A stretch of DNA of 64,000 nt from Streptomyces umbrinus (GCF_030817415.1 NZ_JAUSZI010000002.1:10453501-10517500), one strand, 5' to 3'; numbered from the stretch's first letter, positions 9,110 to 19,156 are shown. Numbers and translations: made by a program. The notes: generated from the sequence alone by a model not told the origin.

Positions 9110-10905
9110 GCGGTTTCCTCGATTTCTTCCAGTTCTCGCAGGCGGCCCAGTTCGTGTGCGCCGGCCTCGTCCTCGGTCTCTCGGGTCACCACGGCCCGGT
9201 ACCGGGGCTCGCTGTGCAGCAGCTCGCGGTGCACGCCGACCGCCGCGACCTCGCCCTCGTGGACGAGTACGACCCGGTCCGCGTGGTCCAGGAGCAGCGG
9301 CGACGAGGTGAAGACCACCGTCGTACGGCCCTGGCGCAGGGAGCGGACGCCGTCGGCGATGCGTGCCTCGGTGTGCGAGTCGACCGCGGACGTCGGTTCG
9401 TCCAGGACGAGCACCTCCGGGTCCGTGATCAGGGACCGGGCCAGCGCGAGACGCTGGCGCTGGCCGCCAGACAGGGAGCGGCCGCGTTCGGTGATCCGGG
9501 CGTCCATCGGGTCGGTGGCGTCCAGCGACCCCTGGGCGAGCGCGTCCAGGACGTCGCCGCACTGCGCGGCGGCCAGTGCCTTCTCGGCACTGACGTCCCC
9601 GGAGGCGGGCACGTCGAGCAGTTCGCGCAGGGTGCCGGAGAGCAGCACCGGGTCCTTGTCCTGGACGAGGACGGCGCTGCGGGCGGAGTCGAGCGGCAGC
9701 TCGTCCAGCGGCACGCCGCCGACCAGCGCCGACGGCAGCTCCGAGGAGTCCGCCGCGTGACCGCCGAGCCGCTCGGCCAGCACACCCGCCACGTCCGGGT
9801 CACCGCACACCACCGCGGTGAGCCGTCCGGCGGGCGCGAGCAGCCCGGTCGCGGGGTCGTACAGATCACCGGCCGGTACGACGGCCCCGCGCGAGCCCTC
9901 GCCGTCCGTCGCCCGCTCCAGCGACAACACCCGGGCGGCGCGTTTCGCGGACGGCCGGGAGAAGGAGTAGGCCATCGCGATCTCCTCGAAGTGACGGAGC
10001 GGATAGGTGAGAAGCATGACGGCGCTGTACACGGTGACCAGTTCGCCGACGGTGATCCGGCCGTCGCGAGCCAGGTTCACGCCGTGCCAGACGACGACGA
10101 TCAGCAGCAGTCCGGGCAGCAGTACCTGGATCGCGGAGATCAGCGCCCACATGCGGGCGCTGCGCACGGCCGCGTGCCGGACCTCCTGCGAGGCGCGGCG
10201 GTAGCGGTCGAGGAACAGCTCCTCGCCGCCGATGCCGCGCAGCACGCGCAGACCCGCGACGGTGTCCGAGGCGAGCTCGGTGGCGTGTCCCGCCTTCTCG
10301 CGCTGGAAGTCGGCGCGCCGGGTCGCCCGGGGCAGCAGGGGCAGCACCGCGAGCGCCAGGACGGGCACACCCACGGCGACGACGACGCCGAGCGCCGGCT
10401 GGTAGACCACCAGGGCGACGCAGACGAACACGATCGTGACCGCTGCCGCGGTGAACCGCGACACGGCCTCCACGAACCAGCCGATCTTCTCCACGTCACC
10501 GGTCGAGACCGCGACGATCTCACCTGCCGCCACGCGCCGTGTCAGCGCGGAGCCCAGCAGGGCGGTCCTGCGCGCCAGGAGCTGCTGGACGCGTGCGGCC
10601 GCGGTGATCCAGTTGGTGACCGCGGCCCGGTGGAGCATGGAGTCGCCCAGCGCGATACCTACCCCGCACAGCGCCATCAGCCCGCCCGCCATGCCGAGCC
10701 GCGCACCGGAGCGCTCCACGACGGCCTGGACGGCGAAGCCCACACAGAAGGGCAGTCCGGACACGGACAGGAAGTGCATCAGCCCCCAGGCCAGGGCCTT
10801 CGCCTGTCCGCCGAGCTGATTCCGGCCGAGCCACACCAGGAACCGGGGCCCCGAGCGTGCGTCGGGCACACCCGGGTCGGGATACGGAAGGTCTTGAATC
10901 TGCAT
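9106..10905 (-). CDS. ABC exporter half-transporter, subunit with lost Walker A
   Basis: A 599-aa half-exporter, first gene of the pair. The membrane domain spans about residues 30-320. In the ATPase domain the phosphate-binding loop is replaced by CGDPDVAGV, with no GKS/T, and the H-loop is FTSSPL with no His. The signature (RSLSGGQRQR) and Walker B (VLVLDEPTS) are perfect. It can therefore supply the signature half of the active site to its partner's Walker A, but cannot itself bind ATP normally. This fits asymmetric heterodimeric exporters such as TM287/288 and TAP, taken to an extreme. It starts at ATG 10905 after CCTGGGACGTC. Confidence 0.9.
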   Translation of the reverse strand: MQIQDLPYPDPGVPDARSGPRFLVWLGRNQLGGQAKALAWGLMHFLSVSGLPFCVGFAVQAVVERSGARLGMAGGLMALCGVGIALGDSMLHRAAVTNWITAAARVQQLLARRTALLGSALTRRVAAGEIVAVSTGDVEKIGWFVEAVSRFTAAAVTIVFVCVALVVYQPALGVVVAVGVPVLALAVLPLLPRATRRADFQREKAGHATELASDTVAGLRVLRGIGGEELFLDRYRRASQEVRHAAVRSARMWALISAIQVLLPGLLLIVVVWHGVNLARDGRITVGELVTVYSAVMLLTYPLRHFEEIAMAYSFSRPSAKRAARVLSLERATDGEGSRGAVVPAGDLYDPATGLLAPAGRLTAVVCGDPDVAGVLAERLGGHAADSSELPSALVGGVPLDELPLDSARSAVLVQDKDPVLLSGTLRELLDVPASGDVSAEKALAAAQCGDVLDALAQGSLDATDPMDARITERGRSLSGGQRQRLALARSLITDPEVLVLDEPTSAVDSHTEARIADGVRSLRQGRTTVVFTSSPLLLDHADRVVLVHEGEVAAVGVHRELLHSEPRYRAVVTRETEDEAGAHELGRLRELEEIEETA

Positions 10906-11091
10906 GACGTCCCAGGGGGGTCGTTGAACGGAGTGGGGGAGGCAACAAACCGTGAAAGGTTCGCGTCACAGCGTGTCCGCAGGCAAACGGTTTTCCGCCG
11001 CGAGGCAAAGATTCGGCCCGGACCGCCCGCATATCGCCCGGAAGCCGGGGGGCCGGACGCAATCGTCCGGATCGTGGTGCGACGATGGACC

Positions 11092-11127
11092 GATGCGAAT
11101 AGGCGGTGCGACGCGAACAGGCGGTGC
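11092..11127 (+). repeat. 18-bp tandem duplication over the L,D-transpeptidase start
   Basis: Two consecutive 18-base units (GATGCGAATAGGCGGTGC and GACGCGAACAGGCGGTGC) precede a third partial GATGCG that carries the chosen start. The first unit has an in-frame ATG at 11093, and in the second the ATG has become ACG. The duplication keeps frame, so it only lengthens a possible N-terminus. Confidence 0.8.
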
Positions 11128-11128
11128 G

Positions 11129-11857
11129 ATGCGTACGACGGCCGCGGCCGCGGTGTCCGGTGCCCTTCTGATGTCCCTGGCGGCCTGCGGCGGTTCGGAC
11201 GGCGGGAGCGGGAAGAAGAGCGACGGACAGGCCGGCGACGGGACCGGGACCGGGCAGGCGCGCACCGTCGACCTCAAGGCCATCCCCGACATCGGCGACA
11301 AGCTGCAGAAGCAGATCCCCTCGGGTTCCCGCCAGGTCGTGGCCGTCTATGGAGAGGGCGAGAACTCGGCGGACTCCACGATCGTCCTCTACACCAAGTC
11401 CGGCTCCACCTGGGACAAGACCCGCAGTTGGAAGGGCCACAACGGCAAGAAGGGCTGGACGACCAACCACCGCGAGAACGACAAGCGCAGCCCCGTCGGG
11501 GTCTTCACGCTCAGCGACGCGGGCGGCGTCCTCACCGACCCCGGTGCCAAGCTTCCGTACACCGAGTCGGCGGGCTTCCAGGCCCCGCACTACTGGGCCA
11601 AGTCGCACTGGAACGACTTCGACTACGTCATCGCCATCGACTACAACCGCGTCAAGGGCACTTCACCGAACGACCCGACCCGCCCCCAGGGCCAGTCCAA
11701 GGGCGGCAGCATCTGGCTGCACATGGACCACGGCAGCGGTACGTCGGCCTGTGTGAGCCTGCCCAAGTCCGGCATGGAGTACCTGCTGCGCACCCTCGAC
11801 CCGGACCAGAAACCGGTCGTGGTGATGGGCGACAAGGCCAACCTCAAGGCCGCCTGA
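11129..11857 (+). CDS. L,D-transpeptidase (YkuD-like) lipoprotein
   Basis: A 242-aa predicted lipoprotein. A short n-region and hydrophobic stretch end in LMSLAAC, a lipobox at about residue 20, followed by a Gly/Ser/Lys linker. The C-terminal domain (about 80-240) carries IWLHMDHGSGTSACVSLP, which matches the YkuD catalytic pattern with His and nucleophilic Cys (SACVSLP). Such enzymes make 3-3 peptidoglycan cross-links or attach proteins at the cell surface. The start at 11129 is preceded by AGGCGG and gives a compact signal peptide; ATG 11093 would add 12 residues coded by the tandem repeat. It is divergent from the ABC exporter. Confidence 0.82.
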   Translation: MRTTAAAAVSGALLMSLAACGGSDGGSGKKSDGQAGDGTGTGQARTVDLKAIPDIGDKLQKQIPSGSRQVVAVYGEGENSADSTIVLYTKSGSTWDKTRSWKGHNGKKGWTTNHRENDKRSPVGVFTLSDAGGVLTDPGAKLPYTESAGFQAPHYWAKSHWNDFDYVIAIDYNRVKGTSPNDPTRPQGQSKGGSIWLHMDHGSGTSACVSLPKSGMEYLLRTLDPDQKPVVVMGDKANLKAA

Positions 11858-11943
11858 CCGCCCGTCACCGGCCACCGCGCCCTCAGCAGTACCACCTGCC
11901 CCCAGCCGTACCAACACGTCCTCAGCCGTACCACCGTGGCCGC

Positions 11944-13440
11944 TCAGTAGTAGTGGCGAAGCGACGGCCACAGGCGTGACCACGGCTGCGTCGTCCCAGA
12001 GCACAACACCACGGCCGCGCCCTGCTCCTCGTTCTCCACGCCGTGCCCGTTGTCCACGCGCGCGACGCGACGGCAGTCGGTGAAGTACCGCTCGATGCCG
12101 TCCGCGTCCTCCTGCCGGACGACGAGCACCGGTCCGTCGGCCGAGTCCTGCGGAGGGCCCCAGTCGGCGTAGCTCATATGGCCGGAGTAGGGCCGAGGCA
12201 GCCCGCGCGCGGGGCCGTAGCGATCCAGGGCGCCGGCCTCTCCGTAGTTCTGCGTGAAGACCACGGCGCGCGCCCGCTCACCCGCGGGAATCGCGGCCCA
12301 GCCTTCCGCGGCCGCGTCGGCGAGCGCGGGCCAGCCCATCTGCTCGCCCTGCTCCTTGTTGAGCGCCATCGGCACGGCGAGCGAACTCGGCGGCAGCACG
12401 GGCAGGGTGACCATCGCGTTGACCGCGACGGTCACCAGCACGGCCACCACGGGCCACGTACGGCCGTGCCGCCGCGTCCAGGCCAGAGCCGGCTCGCAGC
12501 CCGCCACGAGCAGCACGATCAGCAGTGGAACGACGTAGTACCCCTTGCCGCCCAGCGCCACGACCAGCACGCACAGCAGGGGGTACGCGACCGCTGCCGG
12601 ACGAGCCCAGCGCAGGGCCGGATCGCGCCACAGCCGCAGCCAGCCCGCGACCCACACCGGCACGAACAGCGGGGACAGATAGATGAGTTGCTCGGGCACG
12701 AACAGGATCCGGTTCTCGGTCCCGTCGTCCGTGCCATTCCCCTCCGCGACCGTCAGTTGAGGCCAGTCGTGATCCGCCTGCCACCACAGATTGGGCGCGG
12801 CCACCGCGAGAGCCACGGCAGCGCCGGCGAGCAGCCACGGTCTGCGCAGCACCCGCCGCGGCCCCACGGCGAGCACGCCCGCGAGCAGCGCGACGACCAG
12901 GAGCGCCACGAGGTACTTGTTCAGCAGACCGACCCCGACGCACAGGCCGATCGCGAGCCACCACCGCCCGTCGCCGGTGCGCAGCAGGCGCAGTACCAGC
13001 CAGCAGATCAGCAGCCAGGCCAGCAGGTCGAAGGTCGCGGTCGACATCATGTGCCCGACGCCCAACGGCTGCGCGGACACGCCCGCGAGCCCCGCCGCGA
13101 CCACCTGCGTCCTGCGGTCTCCGCCCAACTCCCGTGCGACGAGGGCGACCACGAAGACGGCGCCCACGAACGCGAACGTTGCCGGGACCCGCAGCGCGAC
13201 GGTGGAATCCCCGAACAGCGCAGTGGCCGCCCGCGCGAGGAACGGCGTCAGCGGCGGCTGGTCGACATACCCCCAAGCCGGATGATCGCCCGCCGCGAGG
13301 AAGTACAACTCGTCGCGGTGGTACCCGTATCGGCCCGACAGCGCGGTCAGTACGGCGGCGAGAACGGCCGCCAGAGCCGCCACGGGACCGAGGGTGAAAC
13401 GAGGTAACTCGCATGGCGCGTCGTCCTGTTCCCGATCCAT
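11944..13440 (-). CDS. GT-C family (ArnT/PMT-like, GT39) membrane glycosyltransferase
   Basis: A 498-aa membrane protein with about ten hydrophobic segments. Near the N-terminus it has YGYHRDELYFLAAG and WGYVDQPPLTP, the first external loop with acidic residues typical of lipid-linked-sugar transferases (ArnT/PMT fold). Such enzymes move a sugar from a polyprenyl phosphate donor to an extracytoplasmic acceptor, unknown here. The soluble C-terminal region (about 380-498) contains VVFTQNYGEAGALDRYG, common in these actinobacterial proteins. The start at 13440 follows GGGGGGA. It is divergent from the PNGase-like gene with 119 bases between starts. Confidence 0.82.
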   Translation of the reverse strand: MDREQDDAPCELPRFTLGPVAALAAVLAAVLTALSGRYGYHRDELYFLAAGDHPAWGYVDQPPLTPFLARAATALFGDSTVALRVPATFAFVGAVFVVALVARELGGDRRTQVVAAGLAGVSAQPLGVGHMMSTATFDLLAWLLICWLVLRLLRTGDGRWWLAIGLCVGVGLLNKYLVALLVVALLAGVLAVGPRRVLRRPWLLAGAAVALAVAAPNLWWQADHDWPQLTVAEGNGTDDGTENRILFVPEQLIYLSPLFVPVWVAGWLRLWRDPALRWARPAAVAYPLLCVLVVALGGKGYYVVPLLIVLLVAGCEPALAWTRRHGRTWPVVAVLVTVAVNAMVTLPVLPPSSLAVPMALNKEQGEQMGWPALADAAAEGWAAIPAGERARAVVFTQNYGEAGALDRYGPARGLPRPYSGHMSYADWGPPQDSADGPVLVVRQEDADGIERYFTDCRRVARVDNGHGVENEEQGAAVVLCSGTTQPWSRLWPSLRHYY

Positions 13441-13559
13441 AGCGTCCCCCCGCCAACCGGTGGCATCACCGTACTGAGGGGGACCGATCCGGTCGAGGGG
13501 GCCCGTCATGACCCGAGGACGCATTGCGGCCCGGGCCAACTCCCCGTAGAACACCGCCC

Positions 13560-15179
13560 ATGAGAAGACGGATCATCATGTCCATGCTCGCCGGGGTGAC
13601 CCTCGTGGCGGGAGCCCTCCTCGGGGCGGCCCCGGCGCAATCGGCCGACGTGCCTGCCGAGTTCGGCGCCGACTGGCACGACCCGGTCACCGCCGCCCCA
13701 CCGGTCACCCGACCGGACACCAAGTCCTGCGACGTCACCGTCGCCGAGGCACAGTTCCGCGACTTCACGCCCTACAAGGGCACGTACGCACCCCCGCGCG
13801 GCTGCGGCGACCGCTGGAACAAGGTTGTCCTGCGCCTCGACGGCAAGGTCAAGGGACGGCAGTTCGACCGGCTCGGCTATCTGCACATCGGCGGAGTCGA
13901 GGTCTTCCGTACGTCCACGCCGCAGCCCTCGCCCGACGGCATCGAGTGGTCGGTGGAGAAGGACGTCACGCGCTACAGCGACACGTTGCGCGAGGACCAG
14001 GATGTCGAGATGCTCATCGGGAACGTCGTCGACGACACCTACACGGGCATCATCGACGTCAAGGTCACACTCACCTTCTACGCGGGCGAGCCCGCCGCCA
14101 CGATCAACGCGGGCGAGACCGCCGTGAAGACCCCCGACCGCGTCCTCACCCTCCAGGACGGCACCCTCACCACGCCCCGGAACAGTGAACGCATCGTCGC
14201 CGAGGTATACGCCACAGGGTCGGGCGGCGGCTGCGAGGAGTACTGGTATCTGACGGTGCCCGACGTCGCGCCGTACTCCTGCAAGGCCGGCGACGGCCCC
14301 TACCGCGAGGTGCAGGTCAAGGTCGACGGCCGGCTCGCGGGCATCGCGGCGCCGTTCCCGACCGTCTGGACCGGAGGCTGGTCCAACCCCTTCCTCTGGT
14401 ACGTGATTCCGGGCCCGCGCGCCTTCGACATCAAGCCCGTCGAGTACGACCTGACACCGTTCGCCGGGCTCCTCAACGACGGCCGACCGCACCGGATCGA
14501 CGTCTCCGTAGTGGGCGTTCCCGAGGGGCAGGCCGGCTGGAGCACCCCGGTGAACGTCCTCGTCTGGCAGGACGCGAAGAGCAAGCACGTCACCGGGAAG
14601 CTCACCGCGCACAGGGCGGGAGACCTCGACAACTCCTCTGCGTACACGCCGGGTTCGGAGCACCGTCTCGACACAGAGGCCGGGCATCGGCTGACCGTGG
14701 CCGGGTACGTCGACACCTCGCACGGCCGCGTGAAGACCACCGTCGATCGCAGGCTGGCCAACACCTCCGTGCACCGCTGGACCGACGGCGAGAACACCGA
14801 CGCGCTGAAGGGGACCTGGACCGACGACGAGACGGTCACCGTGGACGGTCGCGGGCCCGCCAAGTCGACCCGGACGCACCGCACCTACACCATGGACGGC
14901 ACCACGACACTCGGCGCGGGCGACCGGCTGCGGACGGTGCTGTCGCTGGGGGACCGGGCCGCGGTCGAGGAGACGCGAGGCGGCCGGCGCACGGCGTGGT
15001 CCCGGCTCGACGACAGTTACGCGGGTGACGCCACGTATACGGCGAACGTGCCGCGCGACCAGCGGCACGCGGTCGGTACGACCAGTGAGCGCTACCGGTT
15101 GTACGGAACGGGCGGTTGTCACGACCGGACGCTGGTGACCGTGCAGGGGACGCTCACCGAGGACCGCGCGGCCTGCTGA
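13560..15179 (+). CDS. Secreted PNGase A-like (peptide N-glycanase) protein
   Basis: A 539-aa secreted protein with an n-region MRRRIIMSM, a hydrophobic core and a likely AQSA cleavage near residue 28. The body follows the peptide-N4-(N-acetyl-beta-glucosaminyl) asparagine amidase A family: CGDRWNKVVLRLDGKVKGRQFDRLGYLHIGG-type beta-sandwich strands, followed by GIEWSVEKDVTRY and LIGNVVDDTYTG. Members remove N-linked glycans from glycoproteins. The ATG at 13560 was chosen over one 36 bases upstream because the positively charged signal-peptide start fits better. The enzyme assignment rests on overall similarity; I could not verify catalytic residues. Confidence 0.75.
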   Translation: MRRRIIMSMLAGVTLVAGALLGAAPAQSADVPAEFGADWHDPVTAAPPVTRPDTKSCDVTVAEAQFRDFTPYKGTYAPPRGCGDRWNKVVLRLDGKVKGRQFDRLGYLHIGGVEVFRTSTPQPSPDGIEWSVEKDVTRYSDTLREDQDVEMLIGNVVDDTYTGIIDVKVTLTFYAGEPAATINAGETAVKTPDRVLTLQDGTLTTPRNSERIVAEVYATGSGGGCEEYWYLTVPDVAPYSCKAGDGPYREVQVKVDGRLAGIAAPFPTVWTGGWSNPFLWYVIPGPRAFDIKPVEYDLTPFAGLLNDGRPHRIDVSVVGVPEGQAGWSTPVNVLVWQDAKSKHVTGKLTAHRAGDLDNSSAYTPGSEHRLDTEAGHRLTVAGYVDTSHGRVKTTVDRRLANTSVHRWTDGENTDALKGTWTDDETVTVDGRGPAKSTRTHRTYTMDGTTTLGAGDRLRTVLSLGDRAAVEETRGGRRTAWSRLDDSYAGDATYTANVPRDQRHAVGTTSERYRLYGTGGCHDRTLVTVQGTLTEDRAAC

Positions 15180-15322
15180 ACGGTCCGGTGTGGGACGTGC
15201 CACATCCCTCGATGATTTACATGCCTGTCACATCGAGGTCTCCGGCGGTAGCAAACTCCCCCGATAGTGATCACCGCGGAATCCGCTTTCCGCATCCCAG
15301 AAGTCCCCCTGGAGGAGTGCCC

Positions 15323-16810
15323 GTGCCGCCGTCTGTACCGTCCCCGCGACGCGTCGCACGCATCTTGCGTACCTCACTGTTCGCGCAGGTCGCCTGCGCG
15401 CTCGTACTCGGAATCGTCGTCGGAAGGTTGTGGCCGGACACGGCCACGACCTTCCAGCCGCTCGGCGACGGCTTCGTGCGCCTCATCAAGACGGTGATCT
15501 CGCCGCTCGTGTTCTGCGTGGTCGTCGTCGGCATCGCCAAGGCCGGCAACCTGAAGGCCTTCGGACGGATCGGCCTCAAGGCCCTGATCTGGTTCGAGAT
15601 AGCCTCCACGGCCGCGCTGCTCATCGGCCTGATCGCCGCCAACGTCTTCGCCCCCGGGTCGGGCATGAACGTCGACCCGTCGAAGCTCGACGCCTCGGCG
15701 GTCGACGACAAGACCGCCGGTGGCGCGCTGCCGTCGACCACCGAGTTCGTCCTCAACGCGCTGCCGCAGAGCGCGGTCGGCGCCTTCGCCGAGAATTCAC
15801 TGCTGCAGGTCCTGGTGCTGGCCTGCCTCACGGGTGCTGCGCTGCTCCACCTCGGCCACACCAAGGTGCCCGCGATCCTGCCCGCCATCGAGCAGGCGCA
15901 GGAGATCATCTTCGCGATCGTCGGCTTCGTCATGAAGCTGGCCCCGCTCGCCGTCTTCGGCGCGATGGTCCACCTGGTGGGGGAGTACGGCCTCGGGGTC
16001 ATGAAGACGTACGGCAAGCTCATCGTTCTCTGCTACGCCGTGGCGGTGCTCTTCCTCGTGCTGCTCGCGGTCGCGTTGAAGCTGGTCACCGGGCTGAGCC
16101 TGTGGAAGTTCGTCCGCTACACGCGCGCGGAGTTGCTGCTCGCGCTCGGCACCGCGTCCAGCGAGACGGTCATGCCGCGCATGATGCAGAAGCTGCGGCA
16201 GGCGGGTGCCCGTGACGACGCGGTGGGTCTGGTGCTGCCGACGGGATACTCCTTCAACCTCGACGGCGCCTCGATCTATCTCTCCATCGGCACGCTGTTC
16301 ATCGCGCAGGCCGTGGGTGTCGACCTCAGCCTGAGCCAGCAGGTCACCGTGATCCTGGTGCTCATGCTGACCAGCAAGGGAATGGCCGGCATCCCCGGTT
16401 CGGCCTTCCTCGCCCTGTCGGCGACCGCCTCCTCGCTCGGCGCCATCCCCGCCGGGGCCGTCGCCCTGCTGCTCGGCGTCGACCGCATCATGGACTCGAT
16501 GCGCGTCGTCACCAACCTGCTCGGCAACTGCGTCGCCGTCTTCGCGGTCTCCCGCTGGGAGGGCGCCCTGGACATGGACCGGGCGAAGAAGATGCTCGAC
16601 GGCGAGATCGCCTTCGTGGAGGAGGACGTGACGCCCGCCGGCAGCGACCCGACGGCGGAAGTGCCCTCGCAGACCGCCAAGACCGCCAAGACCGCCCAGA
16701 CCGCGCCGGCGGACGCTCCGGACGCGGGCGAGGAGCCTGCGGACACGGCGGAGGATCCCGCGGGGCCCAAGGCCTCGTTGGCCAAGGAGCCTGCGGGCGA
16801 GGTGAGTTGA
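15323..16810 (+). CDS. Dicarboxylate/amino acid:cation symporter (DAACS, DctA/GltP-like)
   Basis: A 495-aa transporter with about eight membrane helices and the family's re-entrant loops. The serine-rich loop is SSETVMPRMMQKLR, followed by PTGYSFNLDGASIYLS (the NMDGT-like motif) and SKGMAGIPGSAF in the second hairpin. Members import C4-dicarboxylates or glutamate/aspartate with protons or sodium. The tail beyond about residue 440 is low-complexity Ala/Pro/Glu (QTAKTAKTAQTAP), which is unusual. A GTG start seven bases after GGAGG was chosen; an in-frame GTG six bases earlier is possible. Confidence 0.9.
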   Translation: MPPSVPSPRRVARILRTSLFAQVACALVLGIVVGRLWPDTATTFQPLGDGFVRLIKTVISPLVFCVVVVGIAKAGNLKAFGRIGLKALIWFEIASTAALLIGLIAANVFAPGSGMNVDPSKLDASAVDDKTAGGALPSTTEFVLNALPQSAVGAFAENSLLQVLVLACLTGAALLHLGHTKVPAILPAIEQAQEIIFAIVGFVMKLAPLAVFGAMVHLVGEYGLGVMKTYGKLIVLCYAVAVLFLVLLAVALKLVTGLSLWKFVRYTRAELLLALGTASSETVMPRMMQKLRQAGARDDAVGLVLPTGYSFNLDGASIYLSIGTLFIAQAVGVDLSLSQQVTVILVLMLTSKGMAGIPGSAFLALSATASSLGAIPAGAVALLLGVDRIMDSMRVVTNLLGNCVAVFAVSRWEGALDMDRAKKMLDGEIAFVEEDVTPAGSDPTAEVPSQTAKTAKTAQTAPADAPDAGEEPADTAEDPAGPKASLAKEPAGEVS

Positions 16811-16815
16811 GCGCC

Positions 16816-16848
16816 GGGGCCCGGCGCATCCGCTCGACGCCGGGCCCC
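16816..16848 (+). terminator. Terminator after the symporter gene
   Basis: A perfect 11-bp stem GGGGCCCGGCG (16816-16826) pairs with 16838-16848 across an 11-base loop, starting 6 bases after the symporter stop codon. It may also serve as a terminator for the convergent GH109-like gene. Confidence 0.7.
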
Positions 16849-16937
16849 ACGCTTCCCATCCCCGAAGGCCCCTGAAGGCCTCGGAGGACTCCCGAAGGAC
16901 TCCAGGAGGACCCGCACCGGAGGTCACTCCCGCCCGG

Positions 16938-18395
16938 TCACCCCTGCGGCTTCTCCGAGTCCACCCCCGACCGCTCCTTCTTCCACAGTCCGCGCGTGAA
17001 GTCCGGGATCGCCTGCGGTGCCCCGTGCGCCTTGATCGAGGCATGGCTCAGCGGCACCGGCGCGGTCCAGGTGGCGGCGTCGTACACGTCGAAGTCCGGT
17101 ACGAGCCCGAGCCGCATGCACTGCATCAGCCGGAACAGCATGATGTAGTCCATCCCGCCGTGTCCGCCGGGAGGGTTGGAGTGCTCCTTCCACAGCCAGT
17201 GATCCCAGTCGGCGTACGCCCCGAAGTCGCCCCAGGCGTCATCTGTGTGGTCGGGCTCTAGGTAAATCCGCTCCGGGTAGTCCTCGAAGACACCCTTCGT
17301 GCCGCCGAGACTGTTGATCCGCGAGTAGGGATGTGGCGTCGACACATCGTGTTCGAGCCGGATCACCCGCCCTTTCGCCGTCTGTACGAGGCTGATGGTC
17401 CGGTCGCTCTCGATGTACGTCTCCTTCCAGCTCGGGTCGCCCGGCGGCATGTTCGCGGCGCGGTACTCGGCCAGTCCGAGCGAGGGCGTGCCGAAGCTGG
17501 AGACGTGGGTGACACGGTCACCGCGATTGACGTCCATGTAGTTGGCGACGGGCCCGAAACCGTGGTTCGGGTAGAGGTCGCCGCGCAGCCGGGTGTGCCA
17601 GAGCCGCCGCCAGGGGCCCTCGTAGTAGTCCGGGTCGAACATCAGGCCCCGCAGATCGTGGTTGTAGGCGCCCGCGCCGTGCAGCAGCCGGCCGAACTTC
17701 CCGGCGTGCGCCATGCGCAGGACCCGCATCTCGTTCCTGCCGTAGCAGCAGTTCTCCAGCTGCATGCAGTGTCTGCGGGTGCGCTCGGAGAGGTCGACCA
17801 GCTCCCAGAGCTGGTCGAGGCGCATCGCGATCGGACACTCCACGCCGACGTGCTTGCCGCTGAGCATCGCCGTCTTCGCCATCTCGAAGTGCCAGTCCCA
17901 GGGCGTCGCCACGTACACGAAGTCGAGGTCGCCGCGCTCGCACAGACCGACGAAGTCGTGATCGCCCTTCGTGTACGTCGCCGGGGCGGGCTGTCCCGCG
18001 GCCACCACTTTGGCCGCGGCGCTCGCGGTCTTGTCCTTGACCGGGTCGCACAGCGCGACGACGCGGACTCCGTCGAGGGCGAGGAACAGGTCGATCATGC
18101 CGTTGCCACGGTTGCCGAGCCCGATGATCCCCACCCGTACCGTGCCGCGCCCCTCGAAGGGCACGCCGATCATGGTTCTGCCCTTCGCGGCGGGCATGGC
18201 GGACTCGGCTTCCGCCGCGGCCCCGGGTGCGGCCTCCGCCGCCGCCCCGGGCTCGGCCGCGTGAGCCGTGCCCCCACCCGCGAGCGCGCCGATCCCCAGA
18301 CCCGCTCCGGCGGCTCCGGCAGTGCGCAGGACCGAGCGTCGGGAGTAGCCCTTGGGGTTCTCGTCAGGTTCCGGTGTCGCGTGCTCGTCGTGCAT
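16938..18395 (-). CDS. Tat-exported GH109-like NAD-dependent glycosidase (Gfo/Idh/MocA fold)
   Basis: A 485-aa protein with a twin-arginine signal ([11 protein letters not shown], residues 17-27) and a hydrophobic Ala/Gly region. It then has a Rossmann domain ([13 protein letters not shown], about residue 88) and the Gfo/Idh/MocA C-terminal domain. Segments [37 protein letters not shown] and [20 protein letters not shown] closely resemble GH109 alpha-N-acetylgalactosaminidases, which use a tightly bound NAD for a redox elimination mechanism. Tat export of a folded, cofactor-loaded enzyme fits this. The start follows GAGGAGG. The exact sugar specificity is inferred from family resemblance. Confidence 0.82.
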   Translation of the reverse strand: MHDEHATPEPDENPKGYSRRSVLRTAGAAGAGLGIGALAGGGTAHAAEPGAAAEAAPGAAAEAESAMPAAKGRTMIGVPFEGRGTVRVGIIGLGNRGNGMIDLFLALDGVRVVALCDPVKDKTASAAAKVVAAGQPAPATYTKGDHDFVGLCERGDLDFVYVATPWDWHFEMAKTAMLSGKHVGVECPIAMRLDQLWELVDLSERTRRHCMQLENCCYGRNEMRVLRMAHAGKFGRLLHGAGAYNHDLRGLMFDPDYYEGPWRRLWHTRLRGDLYPNHGFGPVANYMDVNRGDRVTHVSSFGTPSLGLAEYRAANMPPGDPSWKETYIESDRTISLVQTAKGRVIRLEHDVSTPHPYSRINSLGGTKGVFEDYPERIYLEPDHTDDAWGDFGAYADWDHWLWKEHSNPPGGHGGMDYIMLFRLMQCMRLGLVPDFDVYDAATWTAPVPLSHASIKAHGAPQAIPDFTRGLWKKERSGVDSEKPQG

Positions 18396-18666
18396 CGGAC
18401 CTCCTCGGTGGGTGAGCGCGGGTTCGGCGCGCTGTCACCCTCCTAGGGGGCCGACCGGGTCGCAAGGGGCCGAAGTGGCCAGGGAGTTGGACTTCCGGGG
18501 CTGGGTCTTTGGACTTCTGTGCGCGGGTGAGAGTGGGCGGCGCGGAGCCATCGCCAGCCCGGCCCGGTGGTGGAGCGGGGCATGCGTCGGCCCGTGGTCC
18601 GCAGTGGGAGCGGGCCCCTCACCCTGTCGGCGCGCCTTCCGGCGGCCCCCGTCGGCACCACCCCGT

Positions 18667-19131
18667 TCAGCAGTCGCGCTTGGGCGCCTCCACCGCGCCC
18701 ATTCCGTCCACCAGCGTGTCCAGCAGCCCCCCAAGGACCTTGCGCTGGTCGTCCGAGAGCGGTGCCAGGATGTCCTCCGCCGCGGTCCGCCGCGCGGCGC
18801 GCAGCTCGCGCAGGGCCCCGCGGCCGTCGTCCGTGAGCTCGATGCGGATCACCCGGCGGTTGGTGGGGTCCGGTACGCGACGCACCTTGCCGCTCGCCTC
18901 CAGACCGTCGACCAGCGTCGTCACGGCCCGGGGCACCACCTCCAGCCGCTCGGCCAGGTCGGCCATGCGCGGCGGCGAGCCGTAGTGCGCGAGGGTGCGC
19001 AGGAGCCGGGACTGGGCCGGAGTGATGCCGAGCCCGCGCTTCTCCAGCTGACGCTTCTGGATGCGGTGCACACGGCGGGTCAACCGCAGCAGCTGCTCGG
19101 CGAGCAGACCGTCGGCGTCGGGGGTGTCCAT
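18667..19131 (-). CDS. MarR-family transcriptional regulator
   Basis: A 154-aa winged-helix regulator. The recognition region includes GITPAQSRLLRTLAHYGSPP and MADLAERLEVVPRAVTTLVD, and the wing is RRVPDPTNRRVIRIELTDDG. It is divergently arranged with an ABC exporter across 95 bases containing a perfect inverted repeat, so it probably represses both itself and the exporter. The ligand is unknown. Confidence 0.9.
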   Translation of the reverse strand: MDTPDADGLLAEQLLRLTRRVHRIQKRQLEKRGLGITPAQSRLLRTLAHYGSPPRMADLAERLEVVPRAVTTLVDGLEASGKVRRVPDPTNRRVIRIELTDDGRGALRELRAARRTAAEDILAPLSDDQRKVLGGLLDTLVDGMGAVEAPKRDC

Positions 19132-19156
19132 GACGGGAACAATATCAGGACCTCGT

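Noticed and set aside
2285..9760. A 2491-codon open frame on the plus strand
   Set aside because: It runs antisense to the helicase and ABC genes and through the membrane hydrolase gene in another frame; no domain, no ribosome binding site. High GC makes stop codons rare.
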